Source: Anaerostipes sp. 992a
GTDB taxonomy: Bacteria > Bacillota > Clostridia > Lachnospirales > Lachnospiraceae
Assembly: GCF_001940245.1 (NCBI RefSeq)
Contig: NZ_MJIG01000001.1
Coordinates: 248,001 to 312,000, forward strand
Direction: 5' to 3'
DNA: 64,000 nt
This document shows positions 7,495 through 16,434 of the stretch, piece by piece. The first letter of the stretch is position 1. Each line of letters starts with the position of its first letter. The position numbers and the translations under genes were made by a program. The notes beneath the pieces are model-generated. The model worked only from the letters and a program-made list of their open reading frames with translations. It searched no databases and had not been told where the DNA came from.

Positions 7495-9561
7495 ATGAAA
7501 AAAAAGATGATAGGTTTGTGCATATCATTTATTATGGTCTTTGCAACACTGACAGCTGTGGAGATGCCATTCGAAAAAAGTGTCTGTGCACAGACCGCTA
7601 ATGATTATGAATATGAAGTACAAAGTGATGGAACTGTACAAATTATTGGATATACCGGAGATGATACAAAGCTGGTGATTCCAGCAGTATTGGATGGAAA
7701 GAAAGTATCCTCCATTGGTGCAGATGCCTTTGAAGGTTGCTATAGCTTGGAGCAGGTTACGATTTCTAATGGGATTGAACAGATTGGTGCGGATGCATTT
7801 TTTTCTTGCTCTGTAGAAAAGGCTTCTATCCCACAAAGTGTGAAAAAAATTGGGAAGAGAGCTTTCTCTGGCTGTTATCTTACTGTAGCAGAGCAGAACC
7901 CTTCCTATTCTTCAGAGGATGGAACGCTTTTTAACAAAGATAAGACTATATTGATTGCCTATTCTGGAAAAAGCGGTGTTACCAACTATAAGATTCCGGA
8001 TAGTGCTAAGGAAATTGGGGAAAGTGCATTTTATTCCAGTGGCTTGACAGGAGTCACCATTCCAAGCGGTGTAACGAAGATTGGGAATGATGCGTTTTGC
8101 TTTTCTTCTGCTTTAAAGAGTGTGAAATTGCCAAAAAGTGTAGAGACACTGGGAAGAGAGGCTTTTTATGCGTGCAAGAAGCTTGGAAGTATTACGATCG
8201 ATAATAAAGAATGTAAGATTTATGATTCTGCAGATACTATTGAAGAAAATGCAGTTATTTACGGTCGGTTAAATTCCACTGCACAGTCCTATGCGGTGAA
8301 GTATAACCGGGAATTTGATACCATTGGAAATGTAAATTGCTCCCATGAGTATAAGACAACTACAACGAAAGCTACTTTGAAAAAGGACGGAAGTATCATA
8401 AAACGTTGTACCAAATGTGGTAGGGTTTCCAGTAAAAAAGTCATTTATTATCCAAAGACCATAAAGCTTGCAAAAACCAGCTATGTCTTTAATGGCAAGG
8501 TAAAAAAGCCGGCAGTTACGGTTACGGGAAGCAATGGTAAGAAGATTTCTTCCTCAAATTATACGGTAAAGTATCCAAATCTGAAAAGTACGGGACGTTA
8601 TACGGTACGCATTATCTTTAAGGGAAATTATACCGGAACAGCAAAACGAACGTACACCATTCGTCCAAAAGCAGTTCAGGTTACCGGTATGACAAAGAAG
8701 ACAAAAGGGTTTCAATTAAAGTGGAAAAAGGCCACAGGAACTATGACCGGATATCAGATTCAATATGCTACAAACAGCAAATTTACCAATGCAAAAACGG
8801 TCAACGTATCCGGTATAAATACTGTGTCTAAGACGGTTCTGAAGCTGGAAGGACAGGTAAAATATTATGCCAGAGTTCGTGCCTATAAGAAAGTAAGTGG
8901 AAGTAATATCTATGGTGTATATTCTAAAACATTATCAGTAGAAACTGCCAGTGGAAATCGCTATACATATAAGACGGGATTTTACTATGACACTATCTCC
9001 AGGGCAGTGGAAAAACGTATGACAGGAAAATCCTACACAGAAAATCCAAATATAAAATTATCGGACCTGCGTTACGTGAAAGTAAAGTATTATGGATTTG
9101 ATAATAAAGTGAAGAATGGAGAACTAGTCGTTAATAAGAAGATTGCAGAGAAAACAGTGAAGATTTTCTATGAATTGTATCAGAAGAAATATCAGATTCA
9201 GAGTCTTCATCTGGTGGATGATTATGATGCAGACGATATTAAATCCATGAGTGCCAACAATTCGTCCGCTTTTAATTATCGTGTTATTGAAGGATCTACC
9301 AAACTTTCCAACCATGCTTATGGACTGGCTATTGACATTAATCCAATGGTCAATCCATGTGTGAAAGGAGAAAGCATTTCTCCAGAAAATGGTCAGCCAT
9401 ATGCTGAGAGGGATGTGACAAAGTGTACCGGAAAGTACAAGAAGCATATGATCCATAAGGATGATACAATCTATAAGATTTTTACAAAGTACGGATTTTC
9501 TTGGGGCGGAGATTGGAATAATAGTAAAGATTATCAACATTTTGAGTATAACGGGAAATAA
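7495..9561 (+). CDS. Secreted BspA-type leucine-rich repeat / M15 D-Ala-D-Ala carboxypeptidase-like protein
   Basis: A 688-residue exported protein. A signal peptide (MKKKMIGLCISFIM... to about residue 33) is followed by BspA/LRR_5 repeats (about 40-265, with IGADAFEGCYSLEQVTI-type units), a CxxC-containing segment (CTKCG), an Ig/Fn3-like region (about 325-490) and a C-terminal M15 (VanY-like) peptidase domain. The peptidase has zinc-site motifs HAYGLAIDINP and QHFEY. M15 enzymes cleave peptidoglycan peptides or small peptides. The ATG at 7495 follows AAAAGGAG; the longer frame from 7405 has no ribosome binding site and would mask the signal peptide. LRR-peptidase fusions suggest surface adhesion plus wall remodelling, by inference. 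Confidence 0.88.
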   Translation: MKKKMIGLCISFIMVFATLTAVEMPFEKSVCAQTANDYEYEVQSDGTVQIIGYTGDDTKLVIPAVLDGKKVSSIGADAFEGCYSLEQVTISNGIEQIGADAFFSCSVEKASIPQSVKKIGKRAFSGCYLTVAEQNPSYSSEDGTLFNKDKTILIAYSGKSGVTNYKIPDSAKEIGESAFYSSGLTGVTIPSGVTKIGNDAFCFSSALKSVKLPKSVETLGREAFYACKKLGSITIDNKECKIYDSADTIEENAVIYGRLNSTAQSYAVKYNREFDTIGNVNCSHEYKTTTTKATLKKDGSIIKRCTKCGRVSSKKVIYYPKTIKLAKTSYVFNGKVKKPAVTVTGSNGKKISSSNYTVKYPNLKSTGRYTVRIIFKGNYTGTAKRTYTIRPKAVQVTGMTKKTKGFQLKWKKATGTMTGYQIQYATNSKFTNAKTVNVSGINTVSKTVLKLEGQVKYYARVRAYKKVSGSNIYGVYSKTLSVETASGNRYTYKTGFYYDTISRAVEKRMTGKSYTENPNIKLSDLRYVKVKYYGFDNKVKNGELVVNKKIAEKTVKIFYELYQKKYQIQSLHLVDDYDADDIKSMSANNSSAFNYRVIEGSTKLSNHAYGLAIDINPMVNPCVKGESISPENGQPYAERDVTKCTGKYKKHMIHKDDTIYKIFTKYGFSWGGDWNNSKDYQHFEYNGK

Positions 9562-9563
9562 GT

Positions 9564-9628
9564 AAACAGGACTGTTGCAAAAAGCAGATAAGGAATGGAA
9601 TCTGCTTAAGCAGCAGTCCTGTTTTATT
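9564..9628 (+). terminator. Terminator of the M15 protein gene
   Basis: AAACAGGACTG (9564-9574) pairs perfectly with CAGTCCTGTTT (9614-9624), with an inner AGCAGAT/ATCTGCT helix and a following T-rich tail. Confidence 0.8.
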
Positions 9629-9659
9629 TTCTTCTTCAGTGAGTCTATAAAATCCACAG

Positions 9660-9722
9660 AAAAAATAAAGGAGCTGTGCTCTAGAAGTGAAATCATCTCA
9701 CTTCATTTTACAACAACTCCTT
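9660..9722 (-). terminator. Terminator of the minus-strand membrane protein gene
   Basis: On the minus strand AAGGAGTTGTTG pairs with CACAGCTCCTT (plus 9668-9678 and 9711-9722), with an inner GAAGTGA/TCACTTC hairpin, and runs into TTATTTTTT. Confidence 0.75.
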
Positions 9723-9743
9723 CATTATTTGTCTTAAATATGC

Positions 9744-10343
9744 TTATCTTTTTTTCTTTTTCTTTGTACTCTTATTTTTCTTTGTTGATGGATTCAGCGC
9801 TTTATTCTTCATATCGCCTTTGCTGGCACGCTGCATGCTTTTGGCATTCTTGCCTTGACGTAAATTCTCATTACGAGCCATAATTTCGTCATCGGTCATA
9901 GAATTTGTCTTCATGCTCCATTTCTGCAGGAAATTTTTCTTCTCAGGTTCCGGTGGAGCTACGTTACGGGTATTCTTGATGCCCATAATGTAAATACCAC
10001 TAATCTGAGCTTTGATTTCTGCTTTTACTGGTACTTCGTCATAGATAGATTCATCGCATAAAAGGGAAACAACTTTTGGTCCGATCTTTGCCTTTACAAC
10101 TGGTGCTTTTGCACGGGCAGAACGCTTTGGAAGCTGATCTAAAATTGCTTTTGGAAAACCTGCATCACTCATGCGAATACGCTTTTTATCAATAACAAGC
10201 ATGGAAACAACCTGCATATTCTCGTACATCTGCTGTCTTTGTTCCTGTTGTTTTTTCTGCTGTTTATCACCAAATTTGTAAAGAGCGAACATTCCGACAC
10301 CGATGATCGCAATGACGATTAAAAAAATTACCCATCCTGGCAT
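9744..10343 (-). CDS. Conserved membrane-anchored protein of unknown function
   Basis: A 199-residue protein with one N-terminal membrane segment (WVIFLIVIAIIGVGMFALYKF, about 4-25), a basic coiled-coil-like stretch (QQKKQQEQRQQ), a folded-looking middle with valine-rich strands (about 40-125) and a strongly lysine-rich tail ending in KKKKKR. I do not recognise a domain. The tail could bind nucleic acid or acidic lipids, but that is speculation. The gene follows plsC on the minus strand by 74 nt and has a good AGGAGGAAT ribosome binding site and its own terminator. Confidence 0.75.
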   Translation of the reverse strand: MPGWVIFLIVIAIIGVGMFALYKFGDKQQKKQQEQRQQMYENMQVVSMLVIDKKRIRMSDAGFPKAILDQLPKRSARAKAPVVKAKIGPKVVSLLCDESIYDEVPVKAEIKAQISGIYIMGIKNTRNVAPPEPEKKNFLQKWSMKTNSMTDDEIMARNENLRQGKNAKSMQRASKGDMKNKALNPSTKKNKSTKKKKKR

Positions 10344-10417
10344 ATGCTATTCCTCCTACGTATTTACTTACATTCTTTTCTAGTATATCACTAATATTCT
10401 AAGAAAGAAACATTTTT

Positions 10418-11149
10418 TTATGAATTGTGTATTTTTCTTGTGTCGATGATCCATTGGCGAATGGTGGCACCCAGATGCTTTTTCTCTGCACGAGGCAGCT
10501 TGGTCACATCAATAGGTTCACCAAAGGTAATATGCACAGTGGCTGGACGTGCACGGAATCCCGGATTATTTTCTAACAGGTCTGCAGTACCGGAAATAGC
10601 AACCGGAATGATCGGTGCCTTTGCCAGAGAGGCAATACGAAGGCTTCCTTCTTTAAATTCGTGGGGTTCAGGATCCTGACTTCTGGTACCTTCTGGAAAG
10701 ATTACCATGGAATAGCCATCCTTCAGATACTGAGCCGCCTGCTTGATCGTCGCCATACCTTGGCCTACATCCTTTCGGTTAATAAACAGACAGTTGATGA
10801 AGGTCATCCATTTATTTAGTAGAGGAATTTTAGCCATATCATCTTTGGCTACAAATCCGGCACCACCAGGAATAGAATGGAATAGTGCCAGTATATCAAA
10901 ATAACTGCTGTGGTTGCCAACATATAAGACAGCCTGATCCTTTGGGATGTTAGAAATTCCGTCTATAGTAATTTGGGCACCTGCCATAGATAGACAGATA
11001 CCAAAGGCATTATGTACTTTTTTTGCGGCAGATTTGTAACGTTTTTTGGATAATCCATTCTTATCCCAGCGCTTGTATATGAAGTAGTATGGGCAAGTAA
11101 ATACTAAAAAGAAAAATAAATAACCCAATACAAGTGTAATTCGAATCAT
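10418..11149 (-). CDS. plsC: 1-acyl-sn-glycerol-3-phosphate acyltransferase (PlsC family)
   Basis: A 243-residue protein with an N-terminal membrane segment, the acyltransferase block I VGNHSSYFDI (NHxxxxD catalytic pair) and block III FPEGTRS, plus a PVAISGT segment. PlsC uses acyl-ACP or acyl-CoA to convert lysophosphatidic acid into phosphatidic acid at the membrane during phospholipid synthesis. The start codon lies five bases after the malQ stop, so the two are cotranscribed. Confidence 0.9.
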   Translation of the reverse strand: MIRITLVLGYLFFFLVFTCPYYFIYKRWDKNGLSKKRYKSAAKKVHNAFGICLSMAGAQITIDGISNIPKDQAVLYVGNHSSYFDILALFHSIPGGAGFVAKDDMAKIPLLNKWMTFINCLFINRKDVGQGMATIKQAAQYLKDGYSMVIFPEGTRSQDPEPHEFKEGSLRIASLAKAPIIPVAISGTADLLENNPGFRARPATVHITFGEPIDVTKLPRAEKKHLGATIRQWIIDTRKIHNS

Positions 11150-11154
11150 ATTTT

Positions 11155-12666
11155 TTACCTTCCATAAATTTCAGACATTTCACGAAGTCCTTTCTTCAGA
11201 CCATCGTGGAACTGTTCTTTGTAGTAACGATATCCCCAGTTGCCTTGAGCAACACCTGGAATATTCATTCTGCGGTCACTTCCATCCTCAAAAATATCCT
11301 GAATTGGAATAATTGCCATACGGGAAACAGAGGAAAGGGCACATCGGATCATATCCCAGCTGATGTGGCTTCCATCGGTGCTTAGATAACGGCGAATCTT
11401 ATCTTTGGATTCTTCAGAAGCAGAATGATACCATCCGGAGCTTGTGTCGTTGTCATGAGTTCCAGTATAGCATACGCTGTTTCTTGGATAATTATAAGGA
11501 AGAAAATCATTGTCTTCGATGTTCTCGAACGCGAATTGGAGAATCTTCATACCAGGCAGATCAAACTGATCTCTTAGGTCATGAACAGACTGAGTAATCA
11601 GTCCCAGATCTTCAGCAATAATCGGAAGATCCTCTCCCAATTCTTCTCTCATAACGTTGAAGAAGTCAGCCTTTGGTCCAGGCATCCACTTTCCATCCAT
11701 AGCAGTTTCGGCGTCTGCAGGTACTTCCCAATATTCGTCCAGTCCGCGGAAATGGTCAATGCGAACATAATCGTATTTGACCAGCTGAGCACGAATACGG
11801 CTCATCCACCAGGAATAGCGGTCTTTTTTGTGGACATTCCATTTATAAAGCGGATTACCCCAAAGCTGACCGGTTTCACTGAAATAATCTGGTGGAACTC
11901 CGGCTACGACTGTCGGATGTCCATCCTTGTCCAGTTTAAACAGTTTTTTATTGGCCCATACATCGGCACTGTTAGCAGCGGCGAAGATCGGAATATCTCC
12001 AATGATAGAGATTCCCTGTTCATTGGCATAGGCCTTTAGGGCACTCCATTGGCGGAAGAACAGGAACTGGATAAAGCTTTGGAAGGTGTATTCCTCTTTT
12101 ACTGCATCCATCTTCATCCATTTCTTCTTGGCAGTTTTGTTACCTTTTCGGATCGGTGCTTCCCATTCATACCAAGGCTTACCATCGTTTGCCTTCATGA
12201 TCGCCATAAAGAGGCAATAGTCATCCAGCCATTCAGCTTCCTTTTTACAAAATTCTTCATATTCTTCCTTGAGAGGATGTTCATCTGGAAGTAAAAGGAA
12301 GTTCTCCAGCGCTTTTTTCAGAAGTGGTCGCTTATAGGCTCTTACAGCATCATATTCCACATGTCCGTCTGGAAGAGAAGGGATCATGGATAAATCCTCA
12401 GGGCTTAAAAGCCGATCCTCTACAAGCAGATCCGGACTGATGATCAATGGCTGCCCTGCAAAGCTGGAATAGGATTGGTATGGAGAATTGCTTCCCCCTA
12501 CTGGTCCTAAAGGCAGTACCTGCCATAACTTCTGACCGGATATTTTTAGATTATCTACGAATTCATAAGCTTCTGGTCCTAAATCACCAATGCCGTATGG
12601 ACCAGGGAGAGAAGTAGGATGAAGCAGAATTCCAGAGAGTCTTGGATATACTTTCTTTTTTGTCAT
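11155..12666 (-). CDS. malQ: 4-alpha-glucanotransferase (amylomaltase)
   Basis: A 503-residue GH77 protein of typical length. Hallmarks are SGILLHPTSLPGPYGIGDLG at the N-terminus, FFRQWSALKAYANEQGI, the nucleophile-region RIDHFRGLDEYW, the acid/base region PIIAEDLGLIT and CYTGTHDNDT. It moves alpha-1,4-glucan segments between maltooligosaccharides or glycogen in the cytoplasm. A GGAGACAC ribosome binding site precedes the start. It lies 42 nt after pncB on the same strand and directly before plsC, so the three may form one transcript, although their functions are not obviously linked. Confidence 0.95.
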   Translation of the reverse strand: MTKKKVYPRLSGILLHPTSLPGPYGIGDLGPEAYEFVDNLKISGQKLWQVLPLGPVGGSNSPYQSYSSFAGQPLIISPDLLVEDRLLSPEDLSMIPSLPDGHVEYDAVRAYKRPLLKKALENFLLLPDEHPLKEEYEEFCKKEAEWLDDYCLFMAIMKANDGKPWYEWEAPIRKGNKTAKKKWMKMDAVKEEYTFQSFIQFLFFRQWSALKAYANEQGISIIGDIPIFAAANSADVWANKKLFKLDKDGHPTVVAGVPPDYFSETGQLWGNPLYKWNVHKKDRYSWWMSRIRAQLVKYDYVRIDHFRGLDEYWEVPADAETAMDGKWMPGPKADFFNVMREELGEDLPIIAEDLGLITQSVHDLRDQFDLPGMKILQFAFENIEDNDFLPYNYPRNSVCYTGTHDNDTSSGWYHSASEESKDKIRRYLSTDGSHISWDMIRCALSSVSRMAIIPIQDIFEDGSDRRMNIPGVAQGNWGYRYYKEQFHDGLKKGLREMSEIYGR

Positions 12667-12708
12667 AAATGTGTCTCCTAATATATTATAGTTTCTGATT
12701 ACCTGTAA

Positions 12709-14157
12709 TTATTTCTTTGCATCCAAAAGTTCATTTCGTAAGTCGAATAATGGCTTAGATAGATCCACATATACTTCCTTTGGATTGACAAGCCGGCGGG
12801 TTTCATCCCACAGTGTGTCCAGTTCTTTCTGACAATAGTTGCGAATTTCCATGGTAGTTGGAGATTCGTAGACACATTGTCCTTTGATGAAAACTGGTTC
12901 GATAATTTCGCGGATAGTATAAGTACCACCCTTGATTATGGATTTTTTCCATGTATAAACAGGGTCAAAGATCAGAAGGTCTTCTTCTTCATTATAAGTT
13001 TCACCAACAAGACAGATTAAATCAGCTTTGATCTTACCTGTTTCTTTGTCGTAGATACGATAAACGGTTTTATTACCAGGATTGGTGATCTTAATTGGAT
13101 TTTCAGAAATCTTGATCTTTGGAATAAATTCGTCAGTATCGGCAGGCTTTAAGGCAGCCAGCTTGTACACACCGCCAAATGCAGGACAGTCCGCGGAAGT
13201 AATTAAGTTGGTACCAACGCCCCAGGAAGAAATCGTAGCTCCCTGTGTCTTTAAGCTGTTGATCAGATATTCGTCCAGATCGCTGGAGGCAGCAATGACA
13301 GCATCTTCAAATCCAGCATCATCTAACATCTTACGGGCTTTTTTGGAAATATACGCCAGGTCACCGCTGTCTAAGCGGATACCATAAGATTTTGAATGAA
13401 TACCTTCCTCACGCATCTCCTTGAATACGCGAATTGCGTTTGGAACTCCGGAATTTAATGTGTCATAAGTATCGACTAAAAGGGTACATGCATCTGGATA
13501 CATCTTTGCATAGGTCTTAAAGGCTGTGTATTCATCTTTAAAGCTCATGATCCAGCTGTGAGCATGGGTTCCTAGTACGGGTACGTCAAAAAGCTGTCCG
13601 GCAAGTACATTGGAAGTACCAACACAGCCACCAATAACTGCAGCTCTGGCTCCTAAAGTTCCGGCATCTGGTCCCTGGGCACGGCGAAGACCAAATTCCA
13701 TGACACCATCACCGTTGGCAGCATAGCATACACGGGATGCTTTTGTTGCGATCAGGCTCTGGTGGTTAATGATATTCAGGATCGCAGTTTCTACTAACTG
13801 GGCCTCCATGATTGGAGCGATGACTTTTAAGAGTGGTTCTTTTGGAAATACGACGGTTCCCTCTGGAATCGCATAGATATCTCCTGTAAAATGGTAGCCG
13901 GCAAGGTATTCCAGAAAATCTTCATCAAAGATACCAAGGCCTCTTAAATAGTCAATGTCATCATAAGAAAAAGAAAGATTTTTGATATAATCGATCACCT
14001 GTTCCAGACCACAGGCAATGGCATAACCGCTGCCAGATGGATTGCTTCGGTAAAATACATCAAAAATAACAGATTCATTCTCCCCAGATTTGTAGTAACC
14101 CTGCATCATCGTAAGCTCATATAAATCTGTAAGTAGTGTTAAGTTTTGCGCAACCAT
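12709..14157 (-). CDS. pncB: Nicotinate phosphoribosyltransferase
   Basis: A 482-residue protein beginning MVAQNLTLLTDLYELTMMQGY, the classical N-terminus, with EFGLRRAQGPDAG, GTHAHSWIMSF (phosphorylated-histidine region) and IRLDSGDLAYISKKAR. It converts nicotinate, PRPP and ATP to nicotinate mononucleotide in NAD salvage. An upstream in-frame TTG at 14163 sits two bases after the AGGAG site, too close; the ATG at 14157 is eight bases away and is the likely start. A TATAAT-like minus-strand -10 lies upstream, next to the 6-bp inverted repeat at 14226-14242. Confidence 0.94.
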   Translation of the reverse strand: MVAQNLTLLTDLYELTMMQGYYKSGENESVIFDVFYRSNPSGSGYAIACGLEQVIDYIKNLSFSYDDIDYLRGLGIFDEDFLEYLAGYHFTGDIYAIPEGTVVFPKEPLLKVIAPIMEAQLVETAILNIINHQSLIATKASRVCYAANGDGVMEFGLRRAQGPDAGTLGARAAVIGGCVGTSNVLAGQLFDVPVLGTHAHSWIMSFKDEYTAFKTYAKMYPDACTLLVDTYDTLNSGVPNAIRVFKEMREEGIHSKSYGIRLDSGDLAYISKKARKMLDDAGFEDAVIAASSDLDEYLINSLKTQGATISSWGVGTNLITSADCPAFGGVYKLAALKPADTDEFIPKIKISENPIKITNPGNKTVYRIYDKETGKIKADLICLVGETYNEEEDLLIFDPVYTWKKSIIKGGTYTIREIIEPVFIKGQCVYESPTTMEIRNYCQKELDTLWDETRRLVNPKEVYVDLSKPLFDLRNELLDAKK

Positions 14158-14225
14158 AACCAATTCTCCTTTATTTTGGTATTAAAATTCGTATATTATT
14201 TGAAACTTAATTATATCACAATTTT

Positions 14226-14242
14226 CATGTTTTTTTAACATG
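14226..14242. promoter_or_regulatory. Small palindrome between divergent genes pncB and the HAD gene
   Basis: CATGTT-TTTTT-AACATG is a perfect 6-bp inverted repeat in the 145-bp divergent spacer. On the minus strand it lies just upstream of a TATAAT (plus ATTATA at 14210-14215). It may be an operator for the NAD-salvage gene; no known consensus was matched. Confidence 0.3.
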
Positions 14243-14302
14243 GGTTTTATAGAAACTTATGATTAGGGTGGTAGATTAAAAATAAAAAGAGGAGGAAATA
14301 GA

Positions 14303-15208
14303 ATGATTCGATTGTTTTCAGCGGATATGGACGGAACATTACTAAATAACAGAAGTCAGATTACAGAGCGGACGAAGAAAGCGATTGTAGATTTCCAGCA
14401 GCTGGGTGGAAAATTTATTGTAAATACAGGCAGAGAATATAGTAGTGCCAAGCGAGAACTGGACATAGCAGGAGTTTACTGTGATATTATCTGCTCAGGC
14501 GGAGCAGTAATATATGATAAATATGGAGAAGTATTGGAACAGCACGTCCTTCCAAAAAAATTGGCACAGAAGTTGATAGATATCCTGGATCAGTACCACA
14601 TGTACGTGGATCTATATACGGATATTGGAAAGGTAACCATTGTACCACCATTTGATATGGCAAAATACTATCATGAGCAGGTACTTCCAGCATCCCAAAA
14701 AGAAGGAAAGATTTATTTTCGTACAGGGGAGGATTTAAAAGCCCTGTTTGAACAGACCGTATATTTTGATGGAGCAGGACAGCTGTTTGATTCAGATGTA
14801 AAAATCTATAAAATCTGCAGCTGTAGTTTGAATACAGAAAGGCTATGGAAGGTAAGGAGGGCATGCAAAAAGATGTCTGATATTTCCATGACCTATACAT
14901 CCGATTATGACATTGAACTGACACATAAAGATGCCAGAAAGGGAGTGGCTCTTATGAGCTATGCCCGACAGATGAAAATTGGGCCCGATGAAATTCTTGC
15001 AGTGGGAGATAGTGAAAATGATCGTTCCATGTTAGAACTTCCCATTGCCCGCACCGTTGCCGTAGGAAATGCCATGGCATCCATAAAACAGACAGCAAAA
15101 GAGGTGTGTGGGACGAATGTAGATGAGGGCGTTGCCTGTTTATTAGAAGGCCTGATCAGAGAAAGAGAACATCAAAAACTGATAAATTTTGACAAACAGG
15201 CAGGTTGA
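14303..15208 (+). CDS. Cof-type HAD-superfamily hydrolase
   Basis: A 301-residue protein with the HAD motifs of the Cof/type IIB class: motif I SADMDGTLLNNRS, motif II near VNTGREYSSA, the lysine motif, and motif IV AVGDSENDRSML. Cof-type enzymes dephosphorylate sugar phosphates, flavin or pyridoxal phosphates; the substrate here cannot be told. AGAGGAGG precedes the ATG. It is divergent from pncB and shares a bidirectional terminator with galE. Confidence 0.88.
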   Translation: MIRLFSADMDGTLLNNRSQITERTKKAIVDFQQLGGKFIVNTGREYSSAKRELDIAGVYCDIICSGGAVIYDKYGEVLEQHVLPKKLAQKLIDILDQYHMYVDLYTDIGKVTIVPPFDMAKYYHEQVLPASQKEGKIYFRTGEDLKALFEQTVYFDGAGQLFDSDVKIYKICSCSLNTERLWKVRRACKKMSDISMTYTSDYDIELTHKDARKGVALMSYARQMKIGPDEILAVGDSENDRSMLELPIARTVAVGNAMASIKQTAKEVCGTNVDEGVACLLEGLIREREHQKLINFDKQAG

Positions 15209-15233
15209 CAAAAGAAAAGATGAAATGATAATT

Positions 15234-15258
15234 AAGAGGCTGCGAAAGCAGCCTCTTT
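15234..15258. terminator. Bidirectional terminator between the HAD gene and galE
   Basis: AAGAGGCTGC-GAAA-GCAGCCTCTT is a perfect 10-bp stem with a GNRA loop. It is followed by TTTCC on plus and preceded by an A-rich stretch that gives T residues on minus, and it lies between convergent stop codons. Confidence 0.85.
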
Positions 15259-15266
15259 CCCCATAT

Positions 15267-16283
15267 TTATGCTTCTTCGTATCCATTTGGATTATTTTTC
15301 TGCCATCTCCAGGAATCTTCACACATTTCCTTTAAGCCATATTGTGCTTCCCATCCCAGTTCTTTTTTCGCTTTGGAGCAGTCAGCATAGCAGGTAGCGA
15401 TGTCGCCGGATCTTCGTGGTTTAATGACATATGGAATCTTCTGCCCGGATGCCTCTTCAAAGGCTTTGACCATTTGCAGTACGCTGTATCCATTGCCAGT
15501 ACCCAGATTATAGATCAAAACACCCTGATTTTCTGCTATCTTTTCAATGGCTTTTACATGTCCAAGAGCAAGATCCACAACATGGATGTAGTCTCTGACT
15601 CCGCTTCCATCGATGGTATCGTAATCATCTCCAAATACACCAAGACATTCTAATTTACCAACAGCAACCTGCGTAATATAAGGCATCAGATTGTTTGGAA
15701 TTCCTTTTGGATTTTCTCCGATTCTTCCGCTTTTGTGCGCTCCGATAGGATTAAAGTAACGAAGAAGGATTACGTTCCATTCTGGATCAGCAGTATGGAA
15801 ATCCTGAAGGATTTCTTCTAGCATCAGTTTGGTACGACCATAAGGATTTGTAACGGAAAGTGGGAAATCTTCCAGGATCGGAACCGTCTTTGGACTTCCA
15901 TATACAGTTGCAGAAGAACTGAATACGATATTCTTAACGCCGAATTCATTCATAACACGGCAAAGGGTAAGTGTGCCGGTAATATTATTATCATAATATT
16001 TCATTGGTTGCTGTACAGACTCTCCCACAGCTTTTAAGCCGGCAAAATGAATCACCGCATCGATGGATTCTTTTTGAAAAAGCTGGCGAAGTCCCTCTTC
16101 GTCGCGTATATCTACCTGATAAAAAGTCAATACTTTCCCTGTGATCTCCTGAACTCGTTCTAATGCTTCCTGACAAGAATTACATAAGTTATCAGCAACC
16201 ACAACTTGATAGCCCGCATTGAGTAATTCTACGCAGGTATGGCTGCCAATATATCCTGCGCCCCCGGTTACTAAAACAGTCAT
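15267..16283 (-). CDS. galE: UDP-glucose 4-epimerase
   Basis: A 338-residue short-chain dehydrogenase-fold enzyme of typical length. It has the NAD-binding [17 protein letters not shown], the catalytic SSSATVYG and YGRTKLM (YxxxK), and NPIGAH and [11 protein letters not shown] segments. It interconverts UDP-glucose and UDP-galactose for the Leloir pathway and for surface glycan precursors. CAGGAGGT precedes the ATG. A minus-strand TATAAT (plus ATTATA at 16319-16324) gives a likely promoter back-to-back with that of the SorC-type regulator. Confidence 0.96.
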   Translation of the reverse strand: MTVLVTGGAGYIGSHTCVELLNAGYQVVVADNLCNSCQEALERVQEITGKVLTFYQVDIRDEEGLRQLFQKESIDAVIHFAGLKAVGESVQQPMKYYDNNITGTLTLCRVMNEFGVKNIVFSSSATVYGSPKTVPILEDFPLSVTNPYGRTKLMLEEILQDFHTADPEWNVILLRYFNPIGAHKSGRIGENPKGIPNNLMPYITQVAVGKLECLGVFGDDYDTIDGSGVRDYIHVVDLALGHVKAIEKIAENQGVLIYNLGTGNGYSVLQMVKAFEEASGQKIPYVIKPRRSGDIATCYADCSKAKKELGWEAQYGLKEMCEDSWRWQKNNPNGYEEA

Positions 16284-16347
16284 AATTATTTACCTCCTGA
16301 GTATGTTGATATAAGGCTATTATACACCAATTTTCCCCGTAGTTCCA

Positions 16348-16376
16348 TTGACTTTCTATATTTCCTATTTTATAAT
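16348..16376 (+). promoter_or_regulatory. Promoter of the SorC-family regulator
   Basis: TTGACT (16348-16353), a 17-bp spacer and TATAAT (16371-16376) form a strong promoter with a start near 16383, inside the palindrome at 16380-16404. Confidence 0.8.
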
Positions 16377-16379
16377 CGA

Positions 16380-16404
16380 ATTATGTTCAATGGGTGAACA
16401 TAAT
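16380..16404. promoter_or_regulatory. Palindromic operator, probable autoregulatory site of the SorC-type regulator
   Basis: ATTATGTTCA-N5-TGAACATAAT is a perfect 10-bp inverted repeat covering the predicted transcription start. DeoR/SorC-type operators often contain TGAAC/GTTCA half-sites, so autorepression by the gene just downstream is the simplest reading. Confidence 0.7.
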
Positions 16405-16434
16405 TTCATCACATAAGTACGAAGGAGGAGGACA

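Noticed and set aside
9124-9696. 190-codon minus-strand frame under the M15 peptidase domain
   Set aside because: It is antisense to conserved peptidase motifs and crosses the terminator.
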